IMG/VR virus record: IMGVR_UViG_3300025099_003636
Span: 1 to 64,000 of that record
DNA length: 64,000 nt
Direction: 5' to 3' (one strand)
Origin: a virus
Part shown: positions 17,411-26,566 of the stretch, piece by piece
Numbering within the stretch: position 1 is the stretch's first letter
How the letters are laid out: every line of letters begins with the position of its first letter
Notes under the pieces: model-generated
The model's input: only the letters and a program-made list of their open reading frames with translations
Databases searched by the model: none
Told to the model about the DNA's origin: nothing
Translations under genes and position numbers: made by a program

Positions 17411-18208
17411 ATGAAAAATGAAAATGTAAGTGTAATTTTACCAGTACATGACGTATCTGGTGATTTTGATATGTGGTTCAAAAAAGCCATAAGAAGTGTA
17501 GAACAATCTGTAGTTAAACCAACTACTTTACTTGTTGTTTGTGCGGATAATAAAGATGTTAAAAGTTATATGGAATCTTGGGAAAGGCCAACAGATTTAG
17601 ATGTATCTATAATTTATAATACTGATAAGACTGATTATTGTGGTCAAGTAAATTATGGTGTAGAGAATTGTGAGACTGAATATTTTTCTATTTTAGAGTT
17701 TGACGACGAGTATTCTAATATTTGGTTTAAAAACTTTCAAGAATATGTTAATCATTATCCTGATGTTGATATTTTCCTTCCTTTGGTAGTTGATACTGAC
17801 CAACAAGGGCAGTTTTTAGGGTTTACAAATGAAGCTTTATGGGCTATGGGATTCTCTGAAGAACAAGGATATCTTGATAATAATACGTTATTAAGATTCC
17901 AAAATTTTCAAGTTAGTGGGTTTATTATGAGAAAAGAAAAGTTCGATGAGATTGGTGGTATGAAACCTTCTATGAAATTAACGTTTAACTACGAATTTTT
18001 ACTTAGAGCAACATATAATGACACCACTATAATGACCATCCCTAAAGTAGGTTATAAACATACTAATCAAAGGGACAACTCTTTATTTTGGGGGTATAAA
18101 AACTCACAGGATTCCCTTTTGAGTCCTGAGGAAGCTAAATTTTGGGTGGATACAGCTAAAAAAGAATATTTCTTTACCACCGATAGAGAGGTTTCTTTTA
18201 ACTCATAA
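17411..18208 (+). CDS. Family 2-like glycosyltransferase
   Basis: 265 aa. The GT-A N-terminus VSVILPVHDVSGDFDMWFKKA, NYGVENCETEYFSILEFDDEY (acidic metal-binding cluster EFDDE) and GFIMRKEKFDEIGGMKPS match GT2 family enzymes. It forms a pair with the GT-B enzyme immediately upstream, separated by four bases. Together they could add successive sugars to the same acceptor. Donor specificity is unknown. Confidence 0.7.
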   Translation: MKNENVSVILPVHDVSGDFDMWFKKAIRSVEQSVVKPTTLLVVCADNKDVKSYMESWERPTDLDVSIIYNTDKTDYCGQVNYGVENCETEYFSILEFDDEYSNIWFKNFQEYVNHYPDVDIFLPLVVDTDQQGQFLGFTNEALWAMGFSEEQGYLDNNTLLRFQNFQVSGFIMRKEKFDEIGGMKPSMKLTFNYEFLLRATYNDTTIMTIPKVGYKHTNQRDNSLFWGYKNSQDSLLSPEEAKFWVDTAKKEYFFTTDREVSFNS

Positions 18209-18214
18209 AGTATA

Positions 18215-18916
18215 ATGGGACGAAAACCTTTAACTAAACAATATTTTGGACCACCTCAAGAGCAAGCTGTTAGAATATTTTTAACAGCTACTACTTGGGA
18301 TGAAAAGAATATGGTTTATAATGAATTCCTTAGGGACCCACTTATTAAAATGATAGATAGTATTATACGTAGGTATAAACTCTATAGACCTAATATGGAA
18401 TTTAGTGATATACACACCGATACACTATCCTTTTTGGTGACTAAAATGGAAAAATTTAAACCGGCTAAAGGAAAAAAAGCTTATTCTTATTTTGGTACTA
18501 TTTGTAAAAATTATTTGATGGGTCAAATAATGAAAGATAATCGAGATAAAAATAGAAAAATATCATATGAAGATATATCCTATAGTTTAGAACAAAAAGA
18601 AGAATATTCATACACAATTTTTGACGGTGACCTTGAGATAGATACGGTTATGAAAGCTTTAATAAGGGAATTGAAGACTTTTACTACTGAAAATAGATTA
18701 AATGTTAATGAAGAAAAAATAGGTTATTGTTTAATTGATGTTTTTGAGAATTATGAGACCATTTTTATTGCCGGAAAAGGAAATAAGTTTAACAAGAACA
18801 TAATACTTTACCAATTAAGAGAAATGAGCGGTTTAACTACTAAAGAGATTCGTTCCGCTCTAAAACCATTTAAAGCTTTATATAAAGAAATAGTTGAGAA
18901 GTTGGTGAACATATAA
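18215..18916 (+). CDS. 55: T4 gp55-like late transcription sigma factor
   Basis: 233 aa. The core resembles a sigma-70 region 2-like segment: FSDIHTDTLSFLVTKMEKFKP, then KAYSYFGTICKNYLMGQIMKDNRDKNRK, as in T4 gp55 homologues of marine phages. The C-terminal part (GLTTKEIRSALKPF) could be a short DNA- or clamp-interacting helix. In T4, gp55 redirects host RNA polymerase to late promoters. A conserved TATTTATA box upstream of structural genes in this window is its candidate target. Confidence 0.7.
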   Translation: MGRKPLTKQYFGPPQEQAVRIFLTATTWDEKNMVYNEFLRDPLIKMIDSIIRRYKLYRPNMEFSDIHTDTLSFLVTKMEKFKPAKGKKAYSYFGTICKNYLMGQIMKDNRDKNRKISYEDISYSLEQKEEYSYTIFDGDLEIDTVMKALIRELKTFTTENRLNVNEEKIGYCLIDVFENYETIFIAGKGNKFNKNIILYQLREMSGLTTKEIRSALKPFKALYKEIVEKLVNI

Positions 18917-18929
18917 ATAGATAATTAGA

Positions 18930-18937
18930 TATTTATT
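18930..18937 (+). promoter_or_regulatory. Candidate late promoter box (variant)
   Basis: TATTTATT, three bases before the ATG of the 127-aa gene at 18941. It is a one-base variant of the TATTTATA motif found upstream of many virion genes. A TATAAATA also occurs at 18912-18919, across the gp55 stop. Confidence 0.4.
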
Positions 18938-18940
18938 ATT

Positions 18941-19324
18941 ATGCCAAGACCTAAAAGAAAACAAATAAATTTAACCAACGAAAGTGCTTTAAGTTTAATG
19001 CAAGAAATTTATAATGAATGTGTTGAGCAACGTAGTACCGCGATACGTATTCAAAATAAGATGATTGGGTTTATGAAAGAAGCTGGTGATATGGCTTTGA
19101 TTGGACCCGTATTAAAAGAACAACAAAAGATTATAGATTCTGCTATAGACAAAAAATTACAATTATCTAAACTAATGGCAACTATTATGAGTAAGAATAA
19201 TGAAGGTAAAAATATAAATTCTGTTCTTGATGGTGATGTTAGAGAAACTCTAACTGAATTACTTAGTGATATAAATAAAGACACTAAGAATGATGGCGAT
19301 AATAGTTTAGAATATAAAATGTAA
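18941..19324 (+). CDS. Hypothetical helical protein at the head of the structural block
   Basis: 127 aa, beginning MPRPKRKQINLTN and then predicted mostly helical (LMQEIYNECVEQRSTAIRIQ, KEQQKIIDSAIDKKLQLSKL). A basic N-terminus with a helical bundle would be compatible with a small terminase subunit or a virion protein, but no family is recognised. It starts right after a late-type box and its stop overlaps the start of the 715-aa protein, so the two are probably co-translated. Confidence 0.5.
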   Translation: MPRPKRKQINLTNESALSLMQEIYNECVEQRSTAIRIQNKMIGFMKEAGDMALIGPVLKEQQKIIDSAIDKKLQLSKLMATIMSKNNEGKNINSVLDGDVRETLTELLSDINKDTKNDGDNSLEYKM

Positions 19325-21471
19325 TGCCAGATACTCAAGATACCCAAAAAGACATATTTGCAAAAGTAGAAGGTCTAATAGCTTTTTTGGATACTACGGA
19401 CGAAAAAAAAGTTCGTGAAAATGCTCAAGAATGGCAAGACACACTTGAGGCTTTAAGAGATGCAACAAACAATCCACTAGCATTTTTACTAAACTTATTA
19501 AAGGTTCTTAAAGAAACAAAAAAGGGACAAGAAATAACTCAGGCGATAAAACTTAAATTTAGAGCTGCTAAGGAAAAAAATAGAAAAAGTAAAAAGGGGG
19601 ACGCGGACTTCAAACCAACTAAAAAATCATTTAAAGAAAAACATTTAACTAACTCTTATGCTAATGTATGGTTAGCCACATTAAACAAACTAATTAGACA
19701 GTCTGTAATGAAGGTTATGCCTAGGGTTAAAGATATATTGTTAGAAGAAATAATAAAAGCTTTTAATTGTGACTTAACAACTTTAGTGCCTGTGGTTGGT
19801 GATGGTTTAAGTGGTCCGGTAGTTATCGAAATGGGTGAAGTAGACCTACTTAAACAATTATTTAACGACCCAAATACACAGGTAGGTCAATACATGTATG
19901 AACAAGATGGTCTTAACCCTGGAGCTTATCCTGTCGGTGTTAGTCCTTACCCTGTTAATCGTTTTTTAAGGGATATGATGTTTAATAATTCTGCTGGTAT
20001 TGGTAATGGTATTCCTGCCGCCCCAAATAACATTAGAACAATATATGGTAAAAGTGGTAGAGCTTTGTTCGATATTGAAATGATTTCTGTTTTAGGTAAT
20101 CCAACAATAATGAATATTTACCCTTATTATAAAACCGAGTCTGGTAATCCACAATTTGCTAGTGCTCCCGGATGTCCGGCGATACCTACAGCTCCTGCTG
20201 CTCCAGGACAAGGAGCTAAATTTACTTTTATAGATTTCTTAAAAGATTATTTTGGGAATATTAGATTAATAGAATTACAAAATTTAATAGGTAACTTATT
20301 AGAAATTTTAACTGGATTCATAAGTGTTCGAAATCAGACTTTTTCTGTCCAAGATTTAAAACAACTACAATGGTTTGTCAATTTCATGGAAAATGTATTA
20401 AAAGCTTGTGATGGGGATGACCTAATAGGTCCTGATAGTGAGTCTATAGCTCATCACGCAGAACTAACAGATGAAGACAATTATTTTAATTTTACTGTAG
20501 AAGAAGAACGTGCAATGATGTTGGAGGTAACTAGAAAGTTAAATAATGTATTAACTTTGGAGAGTTGTGGTTCTTTGGATATTCCTATAGATAATTCTAT
20601 GGTGGATGAGGCGGTTGGTGAAATTCTTGCTACAGAGGTAACTGAGGAAAAATTACAGATTTTTGATTTATTACTGCAAAAACTGGCTAAGTCATCCGCT
20701 AAAAAAGCCGGGTATGATTTAGGTTTAGGAAATATTACTCTACCGGTAGAAATAGACTTTAAAGAAAATTTAATTAAAAAATTGCCACAAGTACTAATGT
20801 ACAGTATTATGAACCCTAAGGGTATACTACCAATAGTTTTAACCGGTAAAATGTTAAACCAAAACGGTCAATTATGTACTTCCATAGAACTGTTTGCAAA
20901 AATATTTAGAAGAGTTATTATTCGTGTTATTAAAGAAATACTACAAGAAGTTACTAAAGAGATTATGAAAATGGTTAAACAATACTTATTACAAAAAATA
21001 AGAGAATTAATCAGGAGAAAATTAAGTGAACAAGCTAAGAAAAAAATTAGAATGATTCGTAATTTATTAGACTTATTATTACCTTTAATAGCTGCTTTAA
21101 ATAATGCTAAAAATTGTCAAGAAATATATAACATCTTGTTAGGTTTATTAATGGCTAATATGCCTGATATACCATTTAAAGTACCACCATTCTTAGTTGC
21201 TGTAGCAGACATTAGACCTGGAACAACAGCTTTAGGTACTTTCGAAAGATTTCTAACCAAATGTCAACAAGATGGTGTCCCTATTGGTGATTTACCTGAT
21301 GGTAGTTCTAATCAATTTATACCGATATTTTTTAGGGCTATGCAAGCTAAGGAAGAAGAGGACGGTCAAAATAAAAAAATTCTAGGTACTATACCTGGAG
21401 GACAAGTAATTACCCCTATGGGACCTGGACAAATAGTTCCATTTACAAAGGTGAGTGGTACTGTAGCTTAA
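19324..21471 (+). CDS. Large uncharacterised, probable virion protein
   Basis: 715 aa, not recognised. The N-terminal 120 residues are charged and helical, with a basic patch (KFRAAKEKNRKSKKG). The middle is Pro/Gly/Asn-rich (PGAYPVGVSPYPVNRF, GCPAIPTAPAAPGQG). The region around residues 530-590 is an amphipathic, basic helical stretch (EIMKMVKQYLLQKIRELIRR). The C-terminus is again Gly/Pro-rich. Size, position before a gp5-like baseplate gene, and composition suggest a baseplate or tail component. No enzyme motif is visible. Confidence 0.5.
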   Translation: MPDTQDTQKDIFAKVEGLIAFLDTTDEKKVRENAQEWQDTLEALRDATNNPLAFLLNLLKVLKETKKGQEITQAIKLKFRAAKEKNRKSKKGDADFKPTKKSFKEKHLTNSYANVWLATLNKLIRQSVMKVMPRVKDILLEEIIKAFNCDLTTLVPVVGDGLSGPVVIEMGEVDLLKQLFNDPNTQVGQYMYEQDGLNPGAYPVGVSPYPVNRFLRDMMFNNSAGIGNGIPAAPNNIRTIYGKSGRALFDIEMISVLGNPTIMNIYPYYKTESGNPQFASAPGCPAIPTAPAAPGQGAKFTFIDFLKDYFGNIRLIELQNLIGNLLEILTGFISVRNQTFSVQDLKQLQWFVNFMENVLKACDGDDLIGPDSESIAHHAELTDEDNYFNFTVEEERAMMLEVTRKLNNVLTLESCGSLDIPIDNSMVDEAVGEILATEVTEEKLQIFDLLLQKLAKSSAKKAGYDLGLGNITLPVEIDFKENLIKKLPQVLMYSIMNPKGILPIVLTGKMLNQNGQLCTSIELFAKIFRRVIIRVIKEILQEVTKEIMKMVKQYLLQKIRELIRRKLSEQAKKKIRMIRNLLDLLLPLIAALNNAKNCQEIYNILLGLLMANMPDIPFKVPPFLVAVADIRPGTTALGTFERFLTKCQQDGVPIGDLPDGSSNQFIPIFFRAMQAKEEEDGQNKKILGTIPGGQVITPMGPGQIVPFTKVSGTVA

Positions 21472-21482
21472 AATAAAAAAAT

Positions 21483-21665
21483 ATGGAATTTTTTAAAACA
21501 TATAAAGATAAACCGAATAAAGAGCTTTTTGAGATGATGTCTAATTTAAAAACTGAATTCGATAAGACTAAATCTTTGTTGATTGGTTTGACCCATCACT
21601 TAGATGATATAGAAAAAAAATTTAAACTTATAGAGTCTGAATTAAAAAAACGTAAAGTTACTTAA
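21483..21665 (+). CDS. Small coiled-coil protein
   Basis: 60 aa, nearly all helical and charged: ELFEMMSNLKTEFDKTKSLL and HHLDDIEKKFKLIESELKKR show heptad-like spacing of hydrophobics. It lies in an 11-base gap context between two large virion genes and probably assists or joins the same assembly. No known family. Confidence 0.5.
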   Translation: MEFFKTYKDKPNKELFEMMSNLKTEFDKTKSLLIGLTHHLDDIEKKFKLIESELKKRKVT

Positions 21666-21667
21666 TT

Positions 21668-23464
21668 ATGAAATATTATTTTCAAAAATCTGATGACAGT
21701 ATGTTCTCTAAAGGTCAAAATAGAGGAGCTTATGATGTAAGTCATAAATCTTTTGGTTTTATTGTTTGTGTAGATAATGCTGACCCTTTACGACTAGGTA
21801 GAATTAGGGGTGTATCCCCTTTTGGTGGTGGTACTACTGGTAGTAAAAAGAATGACCCGACTATAGAGGATGCTTCTAGAGATGAAAATGGAAATAAGGT
21901 ATCTCCTTGGTCTAAAGATGACCCTTATTTATATAATTCTTTATTACCTTATAATGTTAACGTAGTTCCTATGAAAAAAGAACTTTTTACAGCGTTTTCA
22001 CAACAATCCCCAAAAGATAGTTTAAATAAATTTTATATAGGTCCATTAATATCACACCCTTCTAATGTTAAAATGGATAGATGGACTAATGCGTTAAGTG
22101 TTACTGCAGCACAAAAACAAAATAGTTCATTAGGTGAACCTTATTTACAAGGAACTCCTAGTGCTTCAGGTGACACTACTTTACTACCACAAATTAGTAA
22201 AAAAGGTGTTTTTCCTAATCCAGAAGATGTGTCTATTATTGGTAGATATAATACTGATTTAGTTTTAGGTATGAGAGAATATTCATTACCTGACGATAAT
22301 GAAGATTCTGAAGTCCAAAGCTGGTATCCTCAAATACTTATTCGTTCTGGTAAATTTAAACAGGTCACCGGTAGTCAAGTTCCTGACACAAATCCAAAAT
22401 CAACATTTATACAATTAAATACATTTCCAACAACTCTGGAAAGGGTGGAAATTGAAAAACCTATACCTACTAGTAATGACGATTATCTGAGAACAATGAT
22501 TGTATATCATCTGGATACACCAAATCTAGTTGATGGTACTGGTGCTGAACATAAGAACATAAGTGGGTGGGTTGCAGCATATAACATGATAAATAGTGTT
22601 AGTGGTACAAGTACAGGTTATAATACAGCATCTGTTAAATCATATATGGCTGGGACCTATGACTTATCTAATGATGTACCTGGCATTACATTACCCCCTG
22701 TAGTACCTAATACAGATAACTACTGGGTAAAGTATTCTTTTAATTCTATGAATAAGAAAAAAGTTGCTAAACAAATTACTAAATTTATATCATATATAGA
22801 TGAAGGTGATTGGGATAAGTTAAGAAAAATGTTGGATGGTGCTACTATTCCACCTGAAAAGATAATGACCCCAATACCAAAAATATTCCCAATGTATTTT
22901 AGGCCTGATAGAACTACATTAGATATTATGGATAAAAATGACTCAACTATTCCCACACCATTTTTTCAACAAAAAAAAGATGTAGCTAATTTTATAAAAT
23001 CTAAAATAGAATTAGATGGGGTTACTACTGAAGGTTATGGTTTGGCTATGACTGAAAATGCTGGTAAAAGAGATGTTGCGGTTGAGGATGTTATGACAAA
23101 GGTTAGTTCTATTAATACTATGGAAGGTCAACAAGGAATAGTTTCGGTTGGTTCTGAAAAAATATATTTATTATCTCATGAAATTAATTATCTGGGTACT
23201 CTTAACCTTAAGGATAATCACTATGGTATAACACAAAAAACCTATATAGACAATATAGACCCACATACCAACTCTCTTGTTAGGGGTGAAGAATTACTAA
23301 AGTTGTTAGAAAAGATGGCAGATTTTATGCAAAATCATTGTCATGCCTTACCTGGTCTAGCTCCTGTACCTCAAGCTCATGGTGGTACTAGGACTGAGGA
23401 TATTGGTAGATTATTGGCTGATGCTCATAAAACCATCCTAAATAAAAATATTAGGATTAACTAG
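21668..23464 (+). CDS. 5: T4 gp5-like baseplate hub protein (OB-fold region)
   Basis: 598 aa. Residues about 25-130 match the N-terminal OB domain of gp5/VgrG-type hub proteins: SFGFIVCVDNADPLRLGRIR, then DDPYLYNSLLPYNVNVVP and NKFYIGPLISHPSN. The C-terminal part contains a His-rich stretch (MQNHCHALPGLAPVPQAHGG) that could bind metal or form part of a spike. No lysozyme motif like that in T4 gp5 is visible. It probably forms the central baseplate hub. The start ATG lies three bases after the previous stop. Confidence 0.6.
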   Translation: MKYYFQKSDDSMFSKGQNRGAYDVSHKSFGFIVCVDNADPLRLGRIRGVSPFGGGTTGSKKNDPTIEDASRDENGNKVSPWSKDDPYLYNSLLPYNVNVVPMKKELFTAFSQQSPKDSLNKFYIGPLISHPSNVKMDRWTNALSVTAAQKQNSSLGEPYLQGTPSASGDTTLLPQISKKGVFPNPEDVSIIGRYNTDLVLGMREYSLPDDNEDSEVQSWYPQILIRSGKFKQVTGSQVPDTNPKSTFIQLNTFPTTLERVEIEKPIPTSNDDYLRTMIVYHLDTPNLVDGTGAEHKNISGWVAAYNMINSVSGTSTGYNTASVKSYMAGTYDLSNDVPGITLPPVVPNTDNYWVKYSFNSMNKKKVAKQITKFISYIDEGDWDKLRKMLDGATIPPEKIMTPIPKIFPMYFRPDRTTLDIMDKNDSTIPTPFFQQKKDVANFIKSKIELDGVTTEGYGLAMTENAGKRDVAVEDVMTKVSSINTMEGQQGIVSVGSEKIYLLSHEINYLGTLNLKDNHYGITQKTYIDNIDPHTNSLVRGEELLKLLEKMADFMQNHCHALPGLAPVPQAHGGTRTEDIGRLLADAHKTILNKNIRIN

Positions 23465-23465
23465 A

Positions 23466-23473
23466 TATTTATA
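23466..23473 (+). promoter_or_regulatory. Candidate late promoter box
   Basis: Exact TATTTATA, 15 bases before the ATG at 23489 and just after the stop of the gp5-like gene. Same motif and orientation as upstream of the other virion genes. Confidence 0.45.
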
Positions 23474-23488
23474 TATAAAGATAATTTA

Positions 23489-25492
23489 ATGTCAACACAC
23501 AGGTCATATTTTAGTAAAAATAATACAATAATAGCTGACAGCAGCACCAACACAGGTAGAAATCCCGTAACACAACTATTTTATGGTAGAAATAGTACTA
23601 GATGTAAATTTACCGGTTTAACTGGTGATACTTGTAATGATAAAACTGGATTCACACCAACCGCCGCACACGGTTATAGTAGGTTTATTTTTGACCTGGA
23701 TTTAACAGACTTAAGAGAAAAATATAACAACTGTTGTATGCCTTTAACATCTTGTACTTACACAGGTCTGTATGATGTTGCTGCAACTTTTAGTTTTGAC
23801 TTTACGTCATCAGGTTCTCAATTTACGTTTATGACTATAGAAAACTCAGCTGGTTCAGCTGTTACGTATATAAACATGCTTACTAATACGTTTCCTGGTG
23901 ATAATGGGTCAGTTATAACTGATGGTACTAATTTTTACACCCAATTTCTATATACTAGTGCTAGTACTGTAGAAACACAAGCACAAAATTTTTGTTTAGC
24001 TGTAAATGGTGTTAGTGGACATAATGGTACTATTTTATGTACTTCAAGTGGGGCTACTGTAACATTAACACAGGTTGGTCTTGGTTCTTCTGGAAATACA
24101 CTGGTGGGGCCTGGTACTGTAATTGCTCCAACAGTTAATATTGGTGGGTTTGATACTATCAGTAATATTGTGTTTAGTGGTGGACCAGTATCTTTTAGTG
24201 GTGGAGGTCAATCTTATGATACTTGTGATGGACAAACTGGTTACACTATAACTTACAACCCAGATGTTAAACACACATTACGTATGACGAATACTTCTAG
24301 TTTTGATGACCGATTAATTAATCAAAAAGTTTTAATTAACGACACTAGAAGAGCCACTTCATTTACTCTTATGTTGTATAAAGTTCCTAGTTCCAAAGCG
24401 TCTTTATGGGATGAGGGTGTTGGGTATGATTATGAAGTTCCTAGTGTAGCTTTAGAACCTGAGTATAATAGGTCTCAATCTAATAGACCCAGTAACTGGA
24501 TTAATTCTACAACATTAACTACGTGGCCTAATCAAGGAACATACAATAATTTAATTCCATCTTCATATACTGTTTTAGATACACAAAGTTTTGACGCTGG
24601 AAATGAAGATATAGCGTTTAATAGTGTAGCTTTAAATAATGAAATTGGTAGTCAATTAGTATCACCACAAACTGGTGTTACATATGGAATAGCTTTTCTA
24701 CCACAGTTTGAATTATTAACTGGTTTAACAGAGGCTTATTCAGTTGGTTTCTTTTCTCGTCACACACAAACATTTTTTGAACCTTTCTTAGAAACTTCTT
24801 TTGATGATTATATAAATGATAGTAGAAATCATTTTGAACTTAATTGTGAAAATAGATTATTTTTATACGCTTATGATTGTAATGGTGAACCTATGTGTTT
24901 TGATATGGCTCCTGTGGTAAAGATTAGGGACTGTAACGATTTAGTTACTACCACAATAACCGCTACCACATTAACTTGTGGGGCTTACTACATCGATTAT
25001 ACCATACTACCACCTTTACCACAAACACCACCGGTACAATATACTGATGAATGGACTAATCTTTTTGTGGGTGGAATATCTCAACCAAATATAACCAACG
25101 AATTTATAATACATACTAATGGTTATAGTATTGGGACTACTGTTATGAAACCAAAAATATATGGTTATTCTGTTTCAGGAATTAAAGATGATGAAAAGAT
25201 TAAAGCTGGTGATACAAGAAAAATATTTGTTTCTGCTAGGGTACCTTACACTGTAAGTCAAGAAGCTTTAGTAGACAACATACAATACAGGTTATACGTT
25301 AGACAAGGTAACACTCAAGTAGGGGTTATTCCTTGGACTAAAATAAATAAAACTTTTACTGATAATTATTTCTTATTGGATACCTCTTGGATGATACCTA
25401 ACGAGTATTACCTGGATATAAAAGCAACTTCTAACCAACAAGTAGATACTTATAGTAAAGTAATAAAGTTTCAAATAACTAACCAATTATGA
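23489..25492 (+). CDS. Large beta-rich virion protein (possible baseplate or fibre)
   Basis: 667 aa, rich in Thr, Ser, Gly and Asn. The first 75 residues (SKNNTIIADSSTNTGRNP, then YSRFIFDLDLTDLREKY) resemble DNRLRE/CBM96-like beta domains of extracellular and virion proteins. Several Cys occur in regularly spaced strands (NNCCMPLTSCTY). There is no signal peptide. The C-terminus (residues 500-667) looks like an immunoglobulin-like domain. A late-type box lies directly upstream. Likely a surface-exposed tail or baseplate protein; exact role unknown. Confidence 0.5.
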   Translation: MSTHRSYFSKNNTIIADSSTNTGRNPVTQLFYGRNSTRCKFTGLTGDTCNDKTGFTPTAAHGYSRFIFDLDLTDLREKYNNCCMPLTSCTYTGLYDVAATFSFDFTSSGSQFTFMTIENSAGSAVTYINMLTNTFPGDNGSVITDGTNFYTQFLYTSASTVETQAQNFCLAVNGVSGHNGTILCTSSGATVTLTQVGLGSSGNTLVGPGTVIAPTVNIGGFDTISNIVFSGGPVSFSGGGQSYDTCDGQTGYTITYNPDVKHTLRMTNTSSFDDRLINQKVLINDTRRATSFTLMLYKVPSSKASLWDEGVGYDYEVPSVALEPEYNRSQSNRPSNWINSTTLTTWPNQGTYNNLIPSSYTVLDTQSFDAGNEDIAFNSVALNNEIGSQLVSPQTGVTYGIAFLPQFELLTGLTEAYSVGFFSRHTQTFFEPFLETSFDDYINDSRNHFELNCENRLFLYAYDCNGEPMCFDMAPVVKIRDCNDLVTTTITATTLTCGAYYIDYTILPPLPQTPPVQYTDEWTNLFVGGISQPNITNEFIIHTNGYSIGTTVMKPKIYGYSVSGIKDDEKIKAGDTRKIFVSARVPYTVSQEALVDNIQYRLYVRQGNTQVGVIPWTKINKTFTDNYFLLDTSWMIPNEYYLDIKATSNQQVDTYSKVIKFQITNQL

Positions 25493-26043
25493 AAAAAATA
25501 AGAATTTCAGAAAGTGAATTAATTTCTCTTATAGAGAAAGCTGTTAATGAGAATTTAGGTGCTACACCATCATTAACTGCTCATGGAGGTGGTTTCTCAA
25601 ACTTAGGTATGGGAAAACCAACTGATAAATATAAAGACCTATATGAGGATGATGATATAGAAGAAGAGATGGTGGAGGACCAGGACCCTGGAATTGAAAA
25701 ATCAAGTGCCGTTGCTATAGACCAAGAAAAAGATGTTGAGGATGACTGGACCGGTGGTTCAGGTAGAAATCCAAGTATGAATATAGAAAGTATTGTTGAG
25801 AGGTTGAAACGAAAGTTAAACGAGGCTGATACCATTCCTGAAATTACTCCTGATGTAAAAATTCCAGAAGGTTTATTTACGAAAAAGGCTTCGGAGATAG
25901 TTGCTGGATTAAAAAAATTAAAAGATGGGGCAAAGGAAGCTTTAACAAGAATTACTTATTACATAAATAGAGCTGGTAAAAACTTATCTAACAAAACTGA
26001 AGTTTTAAAAGCTAAAGAAATATTAAAAAAAGAAAATAAATAA
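25489..26043 (+). CDS. Small acidic protein with candidate capsid-targeting N-terminus
   Basis: 184 aa. It starts MKKIRISESELISLIEKA, a short helix ending VNE followed by N, one of several such N-termini in this window. The rest is acidic and helical (YEDDDIEEEMVEDQDPGIEK) with a lysine-rich C-terminal third. No domain is recognised. If the N-terminus is cut by the prohead protease, the remainder would be an internal head protein like T4 IPs; this is inference. Its start overlaps the end of the preceding virion gene. Confidence 0.5.
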   Translation: MKKIRISESELISLIEKAVNENLGATPSLTAHGGGFSNLGMGKPTDKYKDLYEDDDIEEEMVEDQDPGIEKSSAVAIDQEKDVEDDWTGGSGRNPSMNIESIVERLKRKLNEADTIPEITPDVKIPEGLFTKKASEIVAGLKKLKDGAKEALTRITYYINRAGKNLSNKTEVLKAKEILKKENK

Positions 26044-26067
26044 ATAAAACCTAAAAAATTAAAAATT

Positions 26068-26133
26068 ATGAAATGTGATTGTCAAGTATGTAAATGTGGT
26101 ACAAAATGTGAATGTACCTGTTGTGACTGTTAG
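26068..26133 (+). CDS. 21-aa Cys-rich metallothionein-like microprotein
   Basis: An ATG at 26068 opens 21 codons ending at TAG 26131-26133. Nine of the 21 residues are Cys, arranged in CxC, CxxC and CC patterns (positions 3, 5, 8, 10, 14, 16, 18, 19, 21) and interspersed with Lys, Asp, Glu and Thr. This is the composition of a metal-thiolate peptide. An A-rich leader precedes the ATG, and a strong terminator follows 35 bases later, so it is the last gene of the + strand structural operon. Coding status is inferred from composition and context; it could be chance, but nine Cys in 21 codons is unlikely in DNA this AT-rich. Confidence 0.6.
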   Translation: MKCDCQVCKCGTKCECTCCDC

Positions 26134-26162
26134 ATAACAGTTAATAAAAAAAATAAAGATAT

Positions 26163-26197
26163 AAAAAAACCACTCAAAAGAGTGGTTTTTGTTTTTT
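26163..26197. terminator. Rho-independent terminator between convergent genes
   Basis: Stem ACCACTC (26169-26175), loop AAAA, stem GAGTGGT (26180-26186), flanked by A-rich and T-rich runs. It can act in both directions and separates the + strand virion operon from the convergent membrane-protein gene ending at 26196. Confidence 0.85.
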
Positions 26198-26486
26198 AGA
26201 TATCTTCCTCATCATAATCATATTCATGAGTTACAACTGTTCTACTAGGTTCCGGTTCTTCTTCTACAATAACCTCATCTTTCGGTGAGAAATTCTCTGC
26301 AGCTGTAAAACCAAGTCCTGCCATTACAATCCATTGTAAAGACTCGAATAAATTATTGTCAATTGTGAAATCCCAAAAAAGATTTGCTGTGTAACCAATT
26401 AACATAAATAGAAGACATACGAAAGTAACAAATCTCTTACTAGAAACTTTACCTTCACTACTTAACATGTTTTTAAAGAAGTTCAT
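26196..26486 (-). CDS. Small two-TM membrane protein, holin candidate
   Basis: 96 aa. Two hydrophobic segments are visible: FVTFVCLLFMLIGYTANLFW and SLQWIVMAGLGFTAAENF. They are separated by a short loop and followed by an acidic tail (EVIVEEEPEP). Size and topology resemble phage holins or small inner-membrane proteins, but there is no lysin beside it to support the holin call. It is the last gene of the - strand head operon, with its own TATTTATA box and terminators on both sides. Confidence 0.5.
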   Translation of the reverse strand: MNFFKNMLSSEGKVSSKRFVTFVCLLFMLIGYTANLFWDFTIDNNLFESLQWIVMAGLGFTAAENFSPKDEVIVEEEPEPSRTVVTHEYDYDEEDI

Positions 26487-26499
26487 AAGCTTTTTTTAT

Positions 26500-26507
26500 T
26501 ATAAATA
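26500..26507 (-). promoter_or_regulatory. Candidate late promoter box
   Basis: On the - strand this reads TATTTATA, 13 bases before the start codon at 26486. It lies between the capsid-gene terminator and the membrane-protein gene, so it can give that gene its own transcript. Confidence 0.45.
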
Positions 26508-26515
26508 TCCCGACA

Positions 26516-26548
26516 TAAAAAAAAGCCCTCATAAAGAGGGCTTCTTTT
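26516..26548 (-). terminator. Terminator after the major capsid gene
   Basis: Stem AGCCCTC (26524-26530), loop ATAAA, stem GAGGGCT (26536-26542). Read on the - strand the hairpin is followed by a U-run from the A-tract at 26516-26524. It ends the transcript of the capsid gene, whose stop is at 26567. Confidence 0.8.
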
Positions 26549-26566
26549 CATATATTAGATTATTAA

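Noticed and set aside
21668-23464. Tail lysozyme inside the gp5-like protein
   Set aside because: No glycoside hydrolase motif (Glu-Asp-Thr arrangement) could be seen; only the OB-like hub part is supported.
26196-26486. Firm holin assignment
   Set aside because: Topology fits, but no endolysin or spanin is beside it, and a second two-TM protein at 55758 fits equally well.
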